Shown: positions 41,533 to 50,640, counted from the stretch's first letter. The stretch is 64,000 nt of DNA from Fructilactobacillus cliffordii (GCF_024029355.1 NZ_CP097117.1:1240001-1304000); one strand, 5' to 3'. Notes: a model not told the origin generated them from the letters alone. Program-made: numbers and translations.

Positions 41533-42477
41533 ATGCGAAAACGAGCACGCGTAATTTATAACCCAACCTCTGGACGAGAAACGCTGAAGTCCAAGTTGGT
41601 CGATATTTTAGACGTTTTGGAACGGGGTGGCTACGAAACCAGTGCCTACGCTACGACCCCCCAGGAAAATTCAGCTCGTGATGAGGCCACTCGGGTCGCT
41701 CGGGAAGGTTTTGATTTGGTGGTGGCTGCTGGTGGTGACGGTACGATTAACCAGGTGATTAACGGGATTGCGCCGTTGGAACACCGCCCCAAGCTCGGGA
41801 TTATCCCGGCCGGAACGACCAATGACTTTGCCCGGGCCCTCGGGATTCCGCGCGACGACCTGGTTGAAGCCGCCCGGGTAATGACACGGGGACAGTTACT
41901 GCCGATGGACGTCGGCAAGGCCAGCAATGACGAGATGACGCAGTACTTCATTAACATCGCTGCTGGTGGTCGGTTAACCGAACTGACCTACGATGTTCCG
42001 TCCGACTTAAAGACCGTCTTTGGCTACATTGCCTACCTGGTAAAAGCCGTGGAAATGTTGCCCCAAGCACGTCCGATCGACATGAAGGTGACGTACGATG
42101 GCGGTCACTACGAAGGGAAAGCCTCGATGTTCTTCCTCGCCATGACCAACTCGGTCGGTGGGTTTGAACAAGCGGTGCCTAATGCTTCTTTGAATGATGG
42201 GAATTTCACCATGATCATCGTGAAAACCGGGAACATGATGGAGATTCTCCAACTATTGACGAAAGCCCTGAATGGGGGGCGGCACGTGAATGATTCGCGG
42301 ATTATCTACAAGAAAACGCGGCACTTCACGGTGGAGCAACAGGACACGAAACGCCCGATGCCCATCAATCTCGACGGGGAATACGGCGGGAGTGCACCGA
42401 TGCAGTTTGAAAATTTGAAGGAACACCTGTCGATTTTTTCGAACCTGCCCCAGCAACCGCAACAACTATTAGAATAA
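41533..42477 (+). CDS. dagK: diacylglycerol kinase (DagK/DgkB family lipid kinase)
   Basis: Soluble, membrane-associated kinase that returns diacylglycerol to phospholipid synthesis during lipoteichoic acid turnover. The 314-residue protein has RVIYNPTSGRE at its start, the ATP-binding AAGGDGTINQVING motif near residues 72-85 and GIIPAGTTNDFARALG. It follows gatB by 16 bases, the usual lactobacillus order. Confidence 0.95.
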   Translation: MRKRARVIYNPTSGRETLKSKLVDILDVLERGGYETSAYATTPQENSARDEATRVAREGFDLVVAAGGDGTINQVINGIAPLEHRPKLGIIPAGTTNDFARALGIPRDDLVEAARVMTRGQLLPMDVGKASNDEMTQYFINIAAGGRLTELTYDVPSDLKTVFGYIAYLVKAVEMLPQARPIDMKVTYDGGHYEGKASMFFLAMTNSVGGFEQAVPNASLNDGNFTMIIVKTGNMMEILQLLTKALNGGRHVNDSRIIYKKTRHFTVEQQDTKRPMPINLDGEYGGSAPMQFENLKEHLSIFSNLPQQPQQLLE

Positions 42478-42481
42478 ATCA

Positions 42482-42516
42482 AAAAAGTTTTGTCGTGATC
42501 GGCGGCAAAACTTTTT
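42482..42516 (+). terminator. terminator after dagK
   Basis: AAAAAGTTTTGYCG pairs with CGGCAAAACTTTTT around a short loop, in the 53-base gap before the methyltransferase. Confidence 0.85.
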
Positions 42517-42530
42517 GTTAAGGAGTAAGA

Positions 42531-43910
42531 ATGAGCAAAACTAAACAAGCACCAGTAACCAAAAACGAAACGCTCGACGTGGACGTGACCGACCTGACTT
42601 ACAAAGGAATGGGCGTGTCCAAAGTCGACGGTGGGTATCCGCTCTTCATCGAAGACGCGTTACCGGGTGAACAAGTGACGGTGAAGGTAATTAAGGTGAA
42701 GAAAAACTTTGCCTTTGCCAAGTTACTGAAGATCAATCAAGCCAGCCCTGATCGGGTCGCCATCGTGAACAAAAAGCTGACGCAATCGGGAATTTCCCCA
42801 TTGCAACACCTGAGTTACGCTAAGCAACTGGAGTTTAAGCAACACCAGATTGCCGAATTGTTCCAAAAGGCCCATCTGGATCAGGTTCAGGTAGAACCCA
42901 CGATTGGGATGGATCATCCGGTCCAATATCGCAACAAAGCCCAGATTCCAGTCCGGGAACTTCACGGACAACTGGAAACCGGGTTTTACCGTCGGCACAG
43001 TCACGATTTGATTCCAATCGAGGATTTTTACATTCAGGAACCCGCGATCGATGATGCAATCGTGAAGGTCCGGGACGTCCTACGGGAATTTCAACTTCCG
43101 GCGTACAACGAAACGACGCACCAGGGTCTGATTCGGAACATTATGGTGCGTTACGGCAAGTACAGTCATGAATTGATGGTGGTGTTGGTAATTAACGCCA
43201 AGCATCTGCCACGAGCTGCCGAAATTACGGCCGCCATTCAGGAAAAATTGCCGCACCTGGACAGTTTAATTGTGAACGTTAATCAGAGTACCGGGAACCG
43301 GTTGTTAGGCGAAAAGAACACGGTGCTGGCAGGAAAAGACTACATCATGGACCAGCTGTTGGGCACCAAGTTCTTAATTTCACCACTGTCGTTTTATCAG
43401 GTCAACCCGGTCCAGACGGAAAGACTGTACTCGTTAGCGATTGAAAAAGCTCAGTTGACAAAGGATGACATCGTAATCGATGCCTACTGTGGGATCGGAA
43501 CGATTTCATTGGCAATGGCACCGCAAGTCAAGCACGTTTACGGAGTCGACGTGGTCAAGGAAGCGATTCAAGATGCGCGCACAAACGCCAAGTTGAACCA
43601 CATTGAAAACGCCACTTTTGTTACCGGCAAGGCCGAAGACCAGATGCAAAAGTGGGAAGTGGAAGGCATTAAACCAAATGTAATTGTGGTTGATCCGCCC
43701 CGCAAAGGACTTGACGCCAGTTTCATTGAAAGTGCATTGAAGATGCGGCCAGAACGACTGGTGTACGTTTCCTGTAATCCAGCCACGTTGGTGCGCGATG
43801 CCCAGTTGTTGATTGATGGTGGTTACACGATTGATCAGCCGGTCCAACCGGTAGACCAGTTTCCGCAGACGCCACATGTGGAGAGTGTGACGGTGTTTAC
43901 GCGGAAATAG
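42531..43910 (+). CDS. rlmD: 23S rRNA (uracil-5-)-methyltransferase, RlmD/RlmCD type
   Basis: SAM-dependent enzyme making 5-methyluridine in 23S rRNA. The 459-residue protein has an N-terminal TRAM domain (DVDVTDLTYKGMGVSKVDGG). Methylase motifs follow: VIDAYCGIGTISLAM (motif I), VVDPPRKGLD (motif IV), and YVSCNPATLVRD with the catalytic Cys. The iron-sulfur cysteines of E. coli RlmD are not seen, as is usual in Gram-positive homologues. An AT-rich block begins right after the stop. Confidence 0.94.
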   Translation: MSKTKQAPVTKNETLDVDVTDLTYKGMGVSKVDGGYPLFIEDALPGEQVTVKVIKVKKNFAFAKLLKINQASPDRVAIVNKKLTQSGISPLQHLSYAKQLEFKQHQIAELFQKAHLDQVQVEPTIGMDHPVQYRNKAQIPVRELHGQLETGFYRRHSHDLIPIEDFYIQEPAIDDAIVKVRDVLREFQLPAYNETTHQGLIRNIMVRYGKYSHELMVVLVINAKHLPRAAEITAAIQEKLPHLDSLIVNVNQSTGNRLLGEKNTVLAGKDYIMDQLLGTKFLISPLSFYQVNPVQTERLYSLAIEKAQLTKDDIVIDAYCGIGTISLAMAPQVKHVYGVDVVKEAIQDARTNAKLNHIENATFVTGKAEDQMQKWEVEGIKPNVIVVDPPRKGLDASFIESALKMRPERLVYVSCNPATLVRDAQLLIDGGYTIDQPVQPVDQFPQTPHVESVTVFTRK

Positions 43911-44002
43911 GATAAATATTTAATTCGTTGTAATATTTATATATTGTAATTTCAAATTTTTATTAGTGATGGTTTTATAAAATAAGGGTAAGTAGATACA
44001 TT

Positions 44003-44743
44003 ATGGATAATGAAGAGATTAATCTTTTTGATGATCATCTATTTGAAAATAAGGAAGAAAAATTTAAATTAAATCCTGTAACAGAAGATGGGTTCTTAAT
44101 AAAATCAAAAAATCGTGTGCAACATCACGGAGAAGTGTTTACTCCTAAATGGATGGTTAAAAAAATGTTATCAGAACCCTCTATTCAAAATAAACTACAT
44201 GATTTACATGCTACTTTTTTTGAGCCAAGTGCAGGAGAAGGTGCTTTTTTGAAAGAAATATTACACCAAAAGTTAAACTATGTAGATCAAGTATCTAATA
44301 AAAGAAATTGGAATATTAACGCACTTTGGGCGTTGATGAGTATTTATGCTGTTGAATTATTGAATGATAATTTATTTAAGGCCAGACAAAGTATGATTGA
44401 TATTTTTGTAAATCATTATCAATCTTTTCTCCAACGTAAATTAAGTATTAATACTGATATTTATAAATCTGTTAATTTTATTATTAACGTGAATATTGTG
44501 CAAGGAAATACTTTAACTTATAAAAATGATGAAAATAAACTAATTGAATTTAGTGAATGGATTCCAGTTGGCAATCTAGTTGAAAGGTCAATATTTACTT
44601 ACAAATCATTGTTTGAAAATGATGATGTTAAATCTAATAACAAACAATTAAGCCTTTTTGATGAGTTAAAAAATTACAATGATCAAGAAAATAATTTAAT
44701 GTTAATAACTAAAGTATATAAGGGGGGATGTATGAATGGATAG
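44003..44743 (+). CDS. split adenine methyltransferase, SAM-binding half
   Basis: A 246-residue protein that carries only the front half of an Eco57I-like N6-adenine methylase. Motif X is HGEVFTPKWMV (42-52), motif I is FEPSAGEGAFL (73-83), and NIVQGNTLTY sits near 170-180. It has no NPPY motif; that begins the next gene, whose ATG lies eight bases before this stop. The last codons include a run of six G that serves as the ribosome binding site of the next gene. The two proteins should form one active enzyme protecting host DNA. Very AT-rich, with AAGGG as the only upstream ribosome-binding-like sequence. Confidence 0.82.
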   Translation: MDNEEINLFDDHLFENKEEKFKLNPVTEDGFLIKSKNRVQHHGEVFTPKWMVKKMLSEPSIQNKLHDLHATFFEPSAGEGAFLKEILHQKLNYVDQVSNKRNWNINALWALMSIYAVELLNDNLFKARQSMIDIFVNHYQSFLQRKLSINTDIYKSVNFIINVNIVQGNTLTYKNDENKLIEFSEWIPVGNLVERSIFTYKSLFENDDVKSNNKQLSLFDELKNYNDQENNLMLITKVYKGGCMNG

Positions 44744-45791
44744 TAAAGATTTTAAATTTGATGTTGTAATTGGTAATCCACCGTACCAAGATGAAACAAT
44801 TGGAGATAATAAAGGATATGCTCCTCCTATTTACCATAAATTTTTAGATGATGCGTATAAGGTTGGCAAAATTGTTGAAATGATTCATCCGGGTCGTTTT
44901 CTTTTTGATGCTGGAAGTACTCCTAAATCCTGGAATAAAAAAATGCTCAATAATAATCATATTAAGGTTATTTACTATGAACAAAATAGTAATAAAGTTT
45001 TTAACGGAACCGATATTAAGGGTGGAGTTGCAGTAACATATTATGATGAAAATAAAATTTTTAAAAAGATTGGTATTTTTACACCATTTAAAGAATTAAG
45101 AAGCATATTTGATAAAGTTGTGAGCAAGAAAAATTTTGTTCCATTTAGTAAAATAATTTTTTCGCCAGAAAATTATAAATTTACTAATAAAATGCATCAA
45201 GATTATCCTGATGCTAATAATAAACTTAGTAATGGTCATAAGTATGATCTTAAATCTAATGTTTTTGATAAATTGCCTGATGTATTTTTGACTAATATTC
45301 CAGAAAAATCAAATAAAACAGAATTCATTAAAATTTATGGATTAAAAAATAGGAAGAGAACATATAGATATATAAAAAGTGAATATATAAAAAATGAAAC
45401 AAATTTAAATGGTTGGAAAGTATTTGTTCCTAAAGCCAATGGAAATGGTGAGCTTGGAGAGGTGTTATCAACGCCAGTAATTGGAAATCCCTTGGTTGGT
45501 AATACTCAAACATTTATAAGTATTGGGAATTTTGTATCTAGGTATGAAGCAAGTGCTGTAATGAGTTACATTAAGACTAAATTTTGTAGGACATTACTAG
45601 GAATTTTAAAAATAACTCAGGATAACACGCAAAGTAAATGGTCATGTGTCCCTTTACAAGATTTCAGTACTGATTCTGACATTGATTGGTCAAAATCAAT
45701 ACCAGAAATTGATAAGCAATTATACAAAAAGTACGGGTTAGATACGCAAGAGATAAACTTCATTGAAACTAGGGTAAAGGAGATGAAGTAA
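44736..45791 (+). CDS. split adenine methyltransferase, catalytic/target-recognition half
   Basis: A 351-residue protein beginning MDSKDFKFDVVIGNPPYQDE, so the NPPY catalytic motif (14-17) is at the extreme N-terminus. The remainder (about 90-340) lacks recognisable motifs and is likely the target recognition region, with a segment around GNPLVGNTQTFISIGNF near 240. AAGGGGGG lies eight bases before the ATG. A TGA in this frame directly precedes the ATG, so the split from the upstream gene is not a simple frameshift. The next gene starts one base after the stop. It should dimerise with the SAM-binding half. Confidence 0.82.
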   Translation: MDSKDFKFDVVIGNPPYQDETIGDNKGYAPPIYHKFLDDAYKVGKIVEMIHPGRFLFDAGSTPKSWNKKMLNNNHIKVIYYEQNSNKVFNGTDIKGGVAVTYYDENKIFKKIGIFTPFKELRSIFDKVVSKKNFVPFSKIIFSPENYKFTNKMHQDYPDANNKLSNGHKYDLKSNVFDKLPDVFLTNIPEKSNKTEFIKIYGLKNRKRTYRYIKSEYIKNETNLNGWKVFVPKANGNGELGEVLSTPVIGNPLVGNTQTFISIGNFVSRYEASAVMSYIKTKFCRTLLGILKITQDNTQSKWSCVPLQDFSTDSDIDWSKSIPEIDKQLYKKYGLDTQEINFIETRVKEMK

Positions 45792-45792
45792 A

Positions 45793-48700
45793 ATGAGTTC
45801 TCCAAAAATAAAAGCATATAAACGATTTATCCCAATGATATATGCATACACAACTCCTAATGATATTTCTCATAATGGGTGGTCTAAAATTGGTTATACT
45901 GCTTATCAATCGGTGGAAGATAGAATTAATCAACAAAGTCATACTGTAGACGTAAAAACTGAATTACTATGGCAAGCAAATGCTCGTTATAATGACGGGA
46001 CAGATGAAACTTTCACTGATCATGAATTTCATGATTATTTAGTTCAGAAACGAAATGTTGAACGAAAAAATCATACGGAATGGTTTCATATTGATAAAGA
46101 TACGTCTCGTAGATATTTTTATGAATTTGCTGCTCGTGATTATGAAAATATACAAGGTGATAAAAGTCATATTCAATATGAACTTCGTAAAGAACAAAAA
46201 AGTGCGGTAGATAAAACAATTTCTTATTTCAAGAAGAACGGTAAAGGAAGCGAATTCTTGTGGAACGCTAAACCTCGTTTTGGAAAAACTTTAACTGCAT
46301 ACGATTTGATCCGTAAGATGCAAATGAAAAATGTATTAGTGGTAACTAATCGTCCTAGTATTGCTAATTCATGGTTTGATGATTTTGATAAATTTATTGC
46401 TTGTCAAAGTAATCTTAAATTTGTTAGCGAAACAGATGCGTTGAAAGATAGACCGGTTCTTTCCCGACAAGAATTTATCAATTTAATTTCTGATGGCAAT
46501 GACTATGGACAAATAGTATTTGAAAGTCTTCAGGGATTAAAAGGTTCTGTTTATTTTGGTGGCAACTACGATAAACTTAAATGGATTAAAGATTTAAATT
46601 GGGATCTTCTAATTATTGATGAGGCCCATGAAGGTGTAGATACTTATAAGACTAGTAATGCATTTGATAATATTAAACGTAAATATACACTTCACTTAAC
46701 TGGAACCCCCTTTAAAGCATTGGCAAATGGAAAGTTTGCAGAAAATCAGATCTTTAATTGGTCTTATGCTGATGAACAAAAGGCTAAAGCTGATTGGAAT
46801 GAAGAAGTTGAAGGTGATAGTAATCCATATTCAATGATGCCACGGTTAAATATGTTTACTTATCAATTATCTAAAATGCTTTCTAATACATTAAAAAAAG
46901 GAATTGATGTAGGGAATGAAGATAGAGTTAATCCTGCATTTGATTTAAATGAATTTTTCAAAGTTGAAAATGGAAAATTTAAGTATGATCATGAAATTGA
47001 TTGTTTCTTGAAGATGTTAACTACTGGGGAAAAGTATCCATTTTCTACTCCTAAATTACGTAGAGAATTGTCACATACTTTCTGGATTTTAAATCGAGTG
47101 GATAGTGCTAAAGAATTAGCTAAGAAGCTACAGGATCATCCAGTATTTAAGGAATATAAAGTTATTCTTGCTGTAGGTAATGGTAAATTTGATGATAATC
47201 AACTAAATGATGACCAGTTAGATAGTGCAAATGAAAAGGCATTTGACAAGGTTCAAAAAGCAATAAAAGAAAATGATAAGACAATTACATTAAGTGTTGG
47301 ACAACTTACTACTGGTGTTACAGTTAAACCTTGGTCAGCTGTCCTAATGCTTTCGAACATGCATAGCCCTGCTGAATATATGCAAGCGGCTTTTAGGGCA
47401 CAAAATCCATATACTGCTAGACTTGAGAATGGTGAATTATTTCAAAAAGAAAATGCATATGTATTTGATTTTGATCCAACTAGAACTTTAACCATTTTTG
47501 ATGAATTTGCTAATGATTTAATGGCTAAAACTTCTAATGGAAAGGGAACGATTGCCGACCATAAAAATAATATTTCTAAATTATTGAACTTTTTCCCAGT
47601 AATTGGGGAAGATAAAAATGGTAAGATGGTTGAACTTGATGAAGAACAAGTATTGTCCATCCCTCGTCAATTGAAGTCTCAAGAAGTTGTAAATCGTGGA
47701 TTTATGAGTAATTTCCTTTTTGCTAATATTTCTAGAATTTTTGCTGCTCCGACTGAAGTACGTGAAATTTTGAATGAATTAGTGACTATCAAAGAAGGTA
47801 AAATTCAAAGAAATGATCACGATGCTATTGAAAATGCTGAAGATGTTTCAGTTGATAATAATGGTGAAATTGAAATTCCTAAAGAGCTTGTTATAGGTAA
47901 ATACAAGGATCTTTTTGGTGATAAAGTTTATTCTGATCTAGGGGATCAGTTAATTAGTTCTGTAAATAATAATGATAGCACTGATTTTAAAACAGTTGTT
48001 AATGATATTTCTAAGCAAATTAATGATACGTTGGGAAAAGAGGTTATTAATCGAGTTTCCAATAATTCTGAATTAAATAAGAATGAAGTAAAACGGCAGC
48101 AAAAGCATGTTATAAAAGAGAATAATCAGGAATTAAATAAAATTGCTGAAGAGTCAAATAATCAAAATGAAATTGCTAAAACTGAATATAAAAAAGCGCT
48201 GTCGACTGATCTTAATCAAAAAGAGTTAAATGAAGCTAAAAATAAATATGAAACTACATTTCAAAATATTCTCGATAATTTTAATCAGAAAATACATGAT
48301 CATGTAAAAAATGCTGTTGAAGAAATTCCAGTTAAAGTTGTTGAGAGAGTTGAAAAAAATGAAGAAAAGAAAAAATTAAATAATATTGAAGAAGATGCTA
48401 GATCTCATTTACGTGGTTTTTCTCGAACAATTCCAAGTTTTATAATGGCATATGGGGATAAAAATCTAACACTCCAAAACTTTGATGATTACACAGAAGA
48501 TGATGTTTTTAAAGAAGTAACAGGAATTACAGAGAATCAGTTCCGATTCTTGCGTGATGGTGGTGATTACGTTGATTCCGGAACGGGAGAAAATAAACAT
48601 TTTGAAGGTCATCTGTTTGATGAAGTTGTTTTTAATGATTCAATTCAACAATTTTTAGAAAAAAAGAATCAATTAAGTAACTATTTTGAAGATAATAGTA

Positions 48701-49140
48701 ATGAAGATATCTTTGATTACATTCCATCACAAAAAAACAATCAAATTTTTACTCCAAAAGCGGTGGTAAAACATATGGTTGATGATTTAGAGAAAAATAA
48801 TCCCGGAATATTTGACGATCCTAATAAAACATTTGCTGATCTGTATATGAAGTCTGGATTATATATTACGGAGATTATAAAACGTTTATTCCGTAATAAT
48901 AAAATGAAGCAACTTTTCCCAGATAAGAATGAGCGAATTAAACATATTGTAGAAAATCAAGTTTATGGACTTGCTCCGACAAGAATTATTTACTTGATTG
49001 CTATAAATTATATTTTTGGTTTTGATGAAAATTTAAAAAACTCAATTGGGCAAAATCATTTTAAGCAAGTAGATGCCGCAAAATATGCTAAAGAAGGCAC
49101 ACTAAAGGAAATTGTAGAAAAAGAATTTGGAAATGGATGA
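45793..49140 (+). CDS. GIY-YIG nuclease, DEAH helicase and methylase-like fusion protein
   Basis: A 1115-residue protein with at least four parts. Residues 13-110 resemble a GIY-YIG nuclease of the T5orf172 type: IYAYTTP, KIGYT at 32-36, R45 in VEDRINQQ, Glu in HEFH (77-80) and TEWF (95-98). Residues about 120-570 are an SF2 helicase: PRFGKT (161-166), DEAH (276-279), LTGTPF (302-307) and AEYMQAAFRAQ. Residues about 740-870 are charged coiled coil. Residues about 985-1115 look like a methylase front end, with IFTPKAVVKHMV and ADLYMKSG in place of a classical motif I, and have no NPPY. With the two methylase genes it forms a restriction-modification operon; translocation followed by GIY-YIG cleavage is inferred. 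Confidence 0.8.
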   Translation: MSSPKIKAYKRFIPMIYAYTTPNDISHNGWSKIGYTAYQSVEDRINQQSHTVDVKTELLWQANARYNDGTDETFTDHEFHDYLVQKRNVERKNHTEWFHIDKDTSRRYFYEFAARDYENIQGDKSHIQYELRKEQKSAVDKTISYFKKNGKGSEFLWNAKPRFGKTLTAYDLIRKMQMKNVLVVTNRPSIANSWFDDFDKFIACQSNLKFVSETDALKDRPVLSRQEFINLISDGNDYGQIVFESLQGLKGSVYFGGNYDKLKWIKDLNWDLLIIDEAHEGVDTYKTSNAFDNIKRKYTLHLTGTPFKALANGKFAENQIFNWSYADEQKAKADWNEEVEGDSNPYSMMPRLNMFTYQLSKMLSNTLKKGIDVGNEDRVNPAFDLNEFFKVENGKFKYDHEIDCFLKMLTTGEKYPFSTPKLRRELSHTFWILNRVDSAKELAKKLQDHPVFKEYKVILAVGNGKFDDNQLNDDQLDSANEKAFDKVQKAIKENDKTITLSVGQLTTGVTVKPWSAVLMLSNMHSPAEYMQAAFRAQNPYTARLENGELFQKENAYVFDFDPTRTLTIFDEFANDLMAKTSNGKGTIADHKNNISKLLNFFPVIGEDKNGKMVELDEEQVLSIPRQLKSQEVVNRGFMSNFLFANISRIFAAPTEVREILNELVTIKEGKIQRNDHDAIENAEDVSVDNNGEIEIPKELVIGKYKDLFGDKVYSDLGDQLISSVNNNDSTDFKTVVNDISKQINDTLGKEVINRVSNNSELNKNEVKRQQKHVIKENNQELNKIAEESNNQNEIAKTEYKKALSTDLNQKELNEAKNKYETTFQNILDNFNQKIHDHVKNAVEEIPVKVVERVEKNEEKKKLNNIEEDARSHLRGFSRTIPSFIMAYGDKNLTLQNFDDYTEDDVFKEVTGITENQFRFLRDGGDYVDSGTGENKHFEGHLFDEVVFNDSIQQFLEKKNQLSNYFEDNSNEDIFDYIPSQKNNQIFTPKAVVKHMVDDLEKNNPGIFDDPNKTFADLYMKSGLYITEIIKRLFRNNKMKQLFPDKNERIKHIVENQVYGLAPTRIIYLIAINYIFGFDENLKNSIGQNHFKQVDAAKYAKEGTLKEIVEKEFGNG

Positions 49141-49170
49141 CATTAATTTCCAAATCATTGGGAAATCAAA

Positions 49171-49554
49171 ATGAAATTAAATCATGATTTAGTTAGAGAG
49201 ATCTTGTTAGTAATTGAAGATACAGATAATCCTTCTGGACCTGATAGTCAATATCTAATAAATAGGCTTAATAAAAATAATAATTGGACTTATAATGAAA
49301 TTGCTTATACTATTGGTAAATTAAAAGAAGCTAGATTTATTGATGGGGATGTTACATGGGGAGATAATATGCCATTGCGAATTTCCCCAGGCAATTTAAC
49401 ATATTATGGACATAAGTTTTTAGATAACATCAGAGATAATAATGTATGGAGAGAAACTAAAAAAATAGTTTCTGGATTTTCAAGCGTTTCATTAGGAATA
49501 CTTTCTAATGTTTCTGCAGGAGTAATTACTGAATTAATAAAAAGGAATTTATAA
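49171..49554 (+). CDS. DUF2513 protein
   Basis: A 127-residue protein. The start MKLNHDLVREILLVIEDTDN and the ending segment LTYYGHKFLDNIRDNNVWRE, then SGFSSVSLGILSNV, are the DUF2513 pattern. The first 90 residues look like a winged helix (helix pair, then DGDVTWGDN wing); the rest is an amphipathic helix. Function is unknown; such genes are frequent near phage and restriction loci. It starts 30 bases after the fusion gene and is probably in the same transcript, which ends at the hairpin that follows. Confidence 0.82.
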   Translation: MKLNHDLVREILLVIEDTDNPSGPDSQYLINRLNKNNNWTYNEIAYTIGKLKEARFIDGDVTWGDNMPLRISPGNLTYYGHKFLDNIRDNNVWRETKKIVSGFSSVSLGILSNVSAGVITELIKRNL

Positions 49555-49570
49555 TATATATATTTAAATT

Positions 49571-49617
49571 TGGATTCATTCGATTCTCTGAAAATGAGAT
49601 GGAATGAATCCATTTTT
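49571..49617 (+). terminator. terminator after the restriction-modification block
   Basis: TGGATTCATT pairs exactly with AATGAATCCA, with inner CTC/GAG pairs, followed by T5. Confidence 0.85.
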
Positions 49618-49729
49618 CATGGAAATAAATTCACATTAAATCAATTTATAATAATAGATTAATTATTTACGTAATTCTCGTAGTTGTGGTTAAAAAAATT
49701 AAATTTTTGTACAAAATAATTTATAGATT

Positions 49730-49772
49730 TTGAAATCCATAAAGTTTCCAATTATAATAGCATATATGCTAT
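49730..49772 (+). promoter_or_regulatory. promoter and palindromic operator of the toxin-antitoxin operon
   Basis: TTGAAA (49730-49735), 17-base spacer, TATAAT (49753-49758). A perfect 16-bp palindrome, ATAGCATA/TATGCTAT (49757-49772), overlaps the end of the -10 box. It is a likely site for autorepression by the Xre antitoxin. Confidence 0.75.
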
Positions 49773-49803
49773 ATTTAATGTATAGCTAAGTAAGGATTAT
49801 TTA

Positions 49804-50148
49804 ATGAATTTTATTTATCAGGATCCAAAAAAATTTAAACATTTTTTATTAGAATTACCAGAAAAAGACCGAGTTAAATTGTTGCATACAATCTCAAATA
49901 TTGAAAAATATGGGTATGCAGTTGCTCAAAAAATGGGTTGGACGAAAAAAATTAATGATAATTTATATGAAATTAGATCGAAATTTTCATCTAATATTCA
50001 AAGAGGAATTTATTTTCATTTGGAAAATAATAAGTATGTAATTACTCATGGATTTACGAAGAAAACGCAAGTAACGCCTAAAAAGGAAATTAAGAAAGCT
50101 AAGCAACTTCGTAGCGATTATTTAAGGCATAAACACGCAGGGAGATGA
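49804..50148 (+). CDS. higB: HigB-type toxin (RelE/ParE superfamily, Gp49-like)
   Basis: A 114-residue basic protein with the RelE-fold pattern. It has an N-terminal helix pair (KKFKHFLLELPEKDRVKLLH), LYEIRSKFSSNIQRGIYFHL, and a C-terminal HGFTKKTQVTPKKEIKKA segment, as in HigB toxins that cut mRNA on the ribosome. It precedes the antitoxin, the order typical of higBA, and overlaps its upstream region. Confidence 0.88.
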   Translation: MNFIYQDPKKFKHFLLELPEKDRVKLLHTISNIEKYGYAVAQKMGWTKKINDNLYEIRSKFSSNIQRGIYFHLENNKYVITHGFTKKTQVTPKKEIKKAKQLRSDYLRHKHAGR

Positions 50149-50153
50149 TATTA

Positions 50154-50426
50154 ATGACGCAAACTGATGAATTTATTAAAGAATTTTCTAAGGATTCTAA
50201 ATTTAAACGAGATTTTGAAGAAGCAGATATGAGAACGGAAGCAGCTCTTGCTGTTCGCTCCTTAAGAGAACAGTTAGGACTGACGCAAGCAGAATTTGCT
50301 GAATTAGTGGGCAAACCACAATCTACCATCTCAAGAATTGAAACAGAAGAAATGAATCCAACTTTTAAATTGCTAGAAGAAATTGGAGCAAAGACAAATC
50401 GACGGTTAAACATTAAATATGTTTAG
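50154..50426 (+). CDS. higA: HigA-type Xre-family antitoxin
   Basis: A 90-residue helix-turn-helix protein: SLREQLGLTQAEFAELVGKP then QSTISRIETEEMNPTFKLLE. It should bind the toxin and the palindrome upstream of the operon. The ATG at 50154 has AGGGAG about ten bases upstream; the ATG at 50145 would start inside the toxin stop and is too close to that site. Confidence 0.9.
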   Translation: MTQTDEFIKEFSKDSKFKRDFEEADMRTEAALAVRSLREQLGLTQAEFAELVGKPQSTISRIETEEMNPTFKLLEEIGAKTNRRLNIKYV

Positions 50427-50482
50427 GATTAGTAGCTTTTTATTGTTAGTGTTTGAACTTTTGAGAACTAGATAGAAATGAC

Positions 50483-50526
50483 AAAAGTACGATCTTCGTT
50501 TGATAAGAGCATCGTACTTTTATTTT
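50483..50526 (+). terminator. terminator after higBA
   Basis: AAAAGTACGAT pairs with ATCGTACTTTT around a 17-base loop, followed by a T-rich stretch. Confidence 0.85.
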
Positions 50527-50640
50527 TGTTATAACTTACTAAAAGTAGGCAATATCATTGCTATTTCTCGGAATCCAGCTATAATTTAGCTACAAATGTT
50601 AGCTTATTAAGAACGAGATTTTGAGAAGGAGGAATCCATC

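Noticed and set aside
44721-44740. Phase-variable fusion of the two methylase genes through the six-G run
   Set aside because: The second gene's frame has TGA directly before its ATG and the other frame also closes, so one-base slippage does not fuse them.
43911-50640. Prophage or integrative element
   Set aside because: No integrase, terminase, portal, relaxase or attachment repeats were seen; only defence and toxin-antitoxin genes.
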